Positions 34,485-36,493 of a stretch of 36,493 nucleotides of DNA are shown here, piece by piece. How positions within the stretch are numbered: position 1 is the stretch's first letter; each line of letters begins with the position of its first letter. The stretch covers positions 1 to 36,493 of the forward strand of contig CAZUGA010000045.1 of NCBI GenBank assembly GCA_964619885.1, written 5' to 3'. The stretch is from CAZUGA01 sp964619885. Its GTDB lineage: Bacteria; Pseudomonadota; Gammaproteobacteria; Methylococcales; UBA1147. A program made the translations under genes and the position numbers. The notes under the pieces were generated by a model, which was not told the origin of the DNA, did no database searches, and saw nothing but the letters and a program-made list of their open reading frames with translations.

Positions 34485-36164
34485 ATGGTAACGAATCGCT
34501 CTGAAACCAGCCCTGCACTCAGGGGCCAAAATAACAAATTACCGTTCGAATTAAATTTCCAAGCCGCATCGGCATGGATCAATGACCTCCCGGTTACCAA
34601 CAAAATCGAAACCAGTAAACTGGTATATTCCACGCTACAGTCTTTGAATCGGCATACATTTTCGCCCCAGCTGCGTTTGCAAATTCTGGAAATTTTCCGG
34701 CCTGTAGTATTGCTTCAATCAAAACATTTAGAATGCCACATCTTTGGCGCCGAGTTCCCTCTAGATTCAAAAACTCGCAAGATCGCCAAACTCGCAGCGA
34801 AATTTCACGTCGAGCTAGCAAGTGGTTATAAATTCATCACAAACAACAGTGCGTTCACTGAAGATTTTACCGCTAGTCAACAGGCGACAATTATTCATCG
34901 AGCGATACGGCTCATCAGCTGCTCAATGTTGAAGATAGCGCAAATGTACGAACCACCTTCATCAAGAGTATGGGGTGAAATAAAAACACTCTATCTAGTC
35001 GCGCAAAAAAATGGCCTTTTGGAAACTAACGTCGATGACGAAATGTCGACCGTCAACAAACCCTCTACCATTAACGCCGTATTCAAACAAATCCTTTTGT
35101 TCTGGGTTTCTACGCCATACCGCTATGATCAACTGGAAATACAAAGCATATTCGACCTTTTTGAAAAACATGTAGACGAAAGCACAATATCTTCGGACTC
35201 AGATCGAAATGATAACGATGCAGGGTTTAGCATCGATCTAGAAAATTCATATCCCCCAATGCATATAAGCTGGGCAAATTACGGAAGTCATTTACGCTAT
35301 TTTAATATCGACAAACTGGCAAAAAATTTGGCCCGCCCCGACCGGTTACGCGCAAAAAAAGAAAATATTGAACAGCACACCCTAAACAGACTGAGCTTCC
35401 ACCTTGGCGGCGTCAATCATCCAATATCCTCCAAAACTGATCAAGAAATAGAGATTACTTTGGGACTGGAAAATATTATCGCCGCGCTTGCATCAAAAAC
35501 AAAAAAAGCCCCCAAACTATCCGCTCTACCAACGAATTCCGATTGGATCGAAGCACCCAACTACGACCTTATGCCAATCAACAATAATAAACCCTTTGAT
35601 GCTTCGAATAATCCCATGTCGACACCTTCTGGCACCAACCAATCCGGATTAGACGTTCAAACGAACAAGATTTGGGCAACCAAAGAACGGCAACCGCTGA
35701 AGACCCACCATTTCAAATGCGAGGAACAGAGCTGTGACTTGCAGAATCATCTGTACATCGAGCTACGCGAAAAAAATCTACCTATTGGTGAACTTATTGC
35801 GTTGCACTATCCTGGAAAACGCAATCAAATTGGTATTATCCGGTGGCAACAACCGACTACAAATGAACATTATGTGTTTTACGGCATTGAAATACTTGCC
35901 GCTGAATATGCGTTGGTCGATGTTATTTTCGATTCGAAAAAACATGCTGACATTTTGTATCTGCGTAACACTGATCAGCAACCCACACAACTAAGCATCT
36001 TAGTGCCACCGGCAAAATATCGTTCCGGTAGTCGGTTTACATTGAGAAACCAACGCGAAACCAAAAATTTGACTGTATCGAAGCTACTGGAAACAAACTC
36101 AATTTTCTGTCATTATCTTGCTACGGATCAATCCTATATCGAATCAACATCGCCACCCGACTAG
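34485..36164 (+). CDS. Protein with PilZ-like C-terminal region, otherwise unknown
   Basis: A 559-residue soluble protein without signal peptide or clear membrane segments. Residues about 395-545 resemble the divergent PilZ-type region of a conserved proteobacterial protein family: PIGELIALHYPGKRNQIGI, IIRWQQP, YGIEILA, then LSILVPPAKYRSGSRFTL and KLLETNSIFCHY. In that family this block closes the protein, so 559 residues is probably full length. PilZ domains bind cyclic di-GMP, but the arginine-rich RxxxR motif is not clearly present, so binding is uncertain. The middle (about 190-390) is polar and rich in Asn and Ser, probably partly disordered. An in-frame reading continues after its TAG stop (see next entry). 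Confidence 0.75.
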   Translation: MVTNRSETSPALRGQNNKLPFELNFQAASAWINDLPVTNKIETSKLVYSTLQSLNRHTFSPQLRLQILEIFRPVVLLQSKHLECHIFGAEFPLDSKTRKIAKLAAKFHVELASGYKFITNNSAFTEDFTASQQATIIHRAIRLISCSMLKIAQMYEPPSSRVWGEIKTLYLVAQKNGLLETNVDDEMSTVNKPSTINAVFKQILLFWVSTPYRYDQLEIQSIFDLFEKHVDESTISSDSDRNDNDAGFSIDLENSYPPMHISWANYGSHLRYFNIDKLAKNLARPDRLRAKKENIEQHTLNRLSFHLGGVNHPISSKTDQEIEITLGLENIIAALASKTKKAPKLSALPTNSDWIEAPNYDLMPINNNKPFDASNNPMSTPSGTNQSGLDVQTNKIWATKERQPLKTHHFKCEEQSCDLQNHLYIELREKNLPIGELIALHYPGKRNQIGIIRWQQPTTNEHYVFYGIEILAAEYALVDVIFDSKKHADILYLRNTDQQPTQLSILVPPAKYRSGSRFTLRNQRETKNLTVSKLLETNSIFCHYLATDQSYIESTSPPD

Positions 36165-36173
36165 CTTCTTCTA

Positions 36174-36482
36174 TTGCTCAATCACAAAACACCAGAGCAA
36201 ATCGTATATTGCCTAGAAATTCCCAGTGGCATTCTCGCTACGGTTTTAGAAAAACTAAAGGATGCCCACCCTACCATTTCTCTACAGGATTACACCCGCT
36301 ATTCAACGATCGATGAAAAGATCAAAGAACCAGCCCTGCTGTTATTCAATGTCGATTTAGTTATAAAAAACAACCCGAAGCAAGCAATATTCCCCACCCA
36401 ATTTTCCAAAGGCATCCGCGCTATTGGCTTATATAAGACTAAGGTACTCCCCATTGTCCAGACCAATATTTCTATAAATTAA
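36174..36482 (+). CDS. Small open frame of unknown function, in frame with the preceding gene
   Basis: A 102-codon frame beginning at a TTG (no ATG in the first part) nine bases after the TAG of the PilZ-like gene, and in exactly the same phase: TAG, three codons, TTG. The product (starting MLNHKTPEQIVYC, ending VLPIVQTNISIN) has a plausible alternation of hydrophobic and charged residues with LLLFNVDLVIK as a central strand, but I do not recognise it. No ribosome site precedes the TTG. It may be a C-terminal extension cut off by a stop or reached by readthrough, a separate coupled gene, or a remnant. Confidence 0.4.
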   Translation: MLNHKTPEQIVYCLEIPSGILATVLEKLKDAHPTISLQDYTRYSTIDEKIKEPALLLFNVDLVIKNNPKQAIFPTQFSKGIRAIGLYKTKVLPIVQTNISIN

Positions 36483-36493
36483 GATAGAAATCT

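Noticed and set aside
1..36493. CRISPR arrays, insertion sequences, prophage or integron parts
   Set aside because: I found no regularly spaced direct repeats, transposase or integrase frames, or terminal inverted repeats flanking a block of genes.

Overview
The window is chromosomal DNA from a gammaproteobacterium. The block rarA-lolA-ftsK / trxB-(FemAB-like)-aat-bpt-infA / clpA-clpS / nudJ-mnmA-purB follows the gene order I know from Pseudomonas and relatives. The glrK-qseG-glrR operon and the epmA/efp/epmB set for EF-P beta-lysylation are also gammaproteobacterial. The DNA is moderately AT-rich, and several starts are TTG or GTG. I cannot place the family more closely. I see no insertion sequence, integrase, tRNA, rRNA or CRISPR array.

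Left edge (8-4921, minus strand): the most unusual part is a compact, apparently co-directional operon. In transcription order it has an ectoine-synthase-like cupin, an acyl-CoA-dehydrogenase-fold enzyme of the prolyl-carrier-protein dehydrogenase type (PigA/PltE-like), a free-standing adenylation enzyme (PigI/PltF-like), a peptidyl carrier protein, a TrpD-fold phosphoribosyltransferase whose anthranilate-binding residues are replaced, and a short TrpC-like half barrel. It looks like a specialised-metabolite pathway built on a carrier-bound pyrrole (or amidino-pyrroline) unit, with borrowed and diverged tryptophan enzymes. It runs to the window edge, so the end of the pathway may be missing. 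The leader (4922-5144) carries two perfect inverted repeats. Just upstream (5145-6089) is a secreted protein of unknown function.

Housekeeping core (6307-23319): tilS, accA, rarA, lolA and ftsK are on the minus strand. trxB, a FemAB-like GNAT, aat, bpt and infA are on the plus strand. clpA and clpS are on the minus strand, and nudJ, mnmA and purB on the plus strand. Aat and Bpt add N-terminal residues that mark proteins for destruction, ClpS recognises them and ClpA unfolds them, so most of the bacterial N-degron pathway lies within 4.5 kb. cspD/icd and hflD, which lie inside this block in relatives, are absent.

23320-24973: after purB comes a non-coding stretch with several hairpins and a very strong intrinsic terminator, 121 bases before a TTG-started SpmA/SpmB-type nucleoside-recognition membrane protein. 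This could be a small RNA or a regulatory leader.

25120-34119: mtaB (tRNA methylthiotransferase) converges on cysZ, which lies directly downstream of glrK-qseG-glrR (two-component system with a sigma-54 activator). Then come epmA and efp (minus) and, divergently, epmB (plus): the ligase, the target and the aminomutase of EF-P Lys34 beta-lysylation.

34485-36482: a 559-residue protein with a PilZ-like C-terminal region is followed, in the same reading frame after a single TAG and three codons, by a further 102-codon open frame of unknown function.
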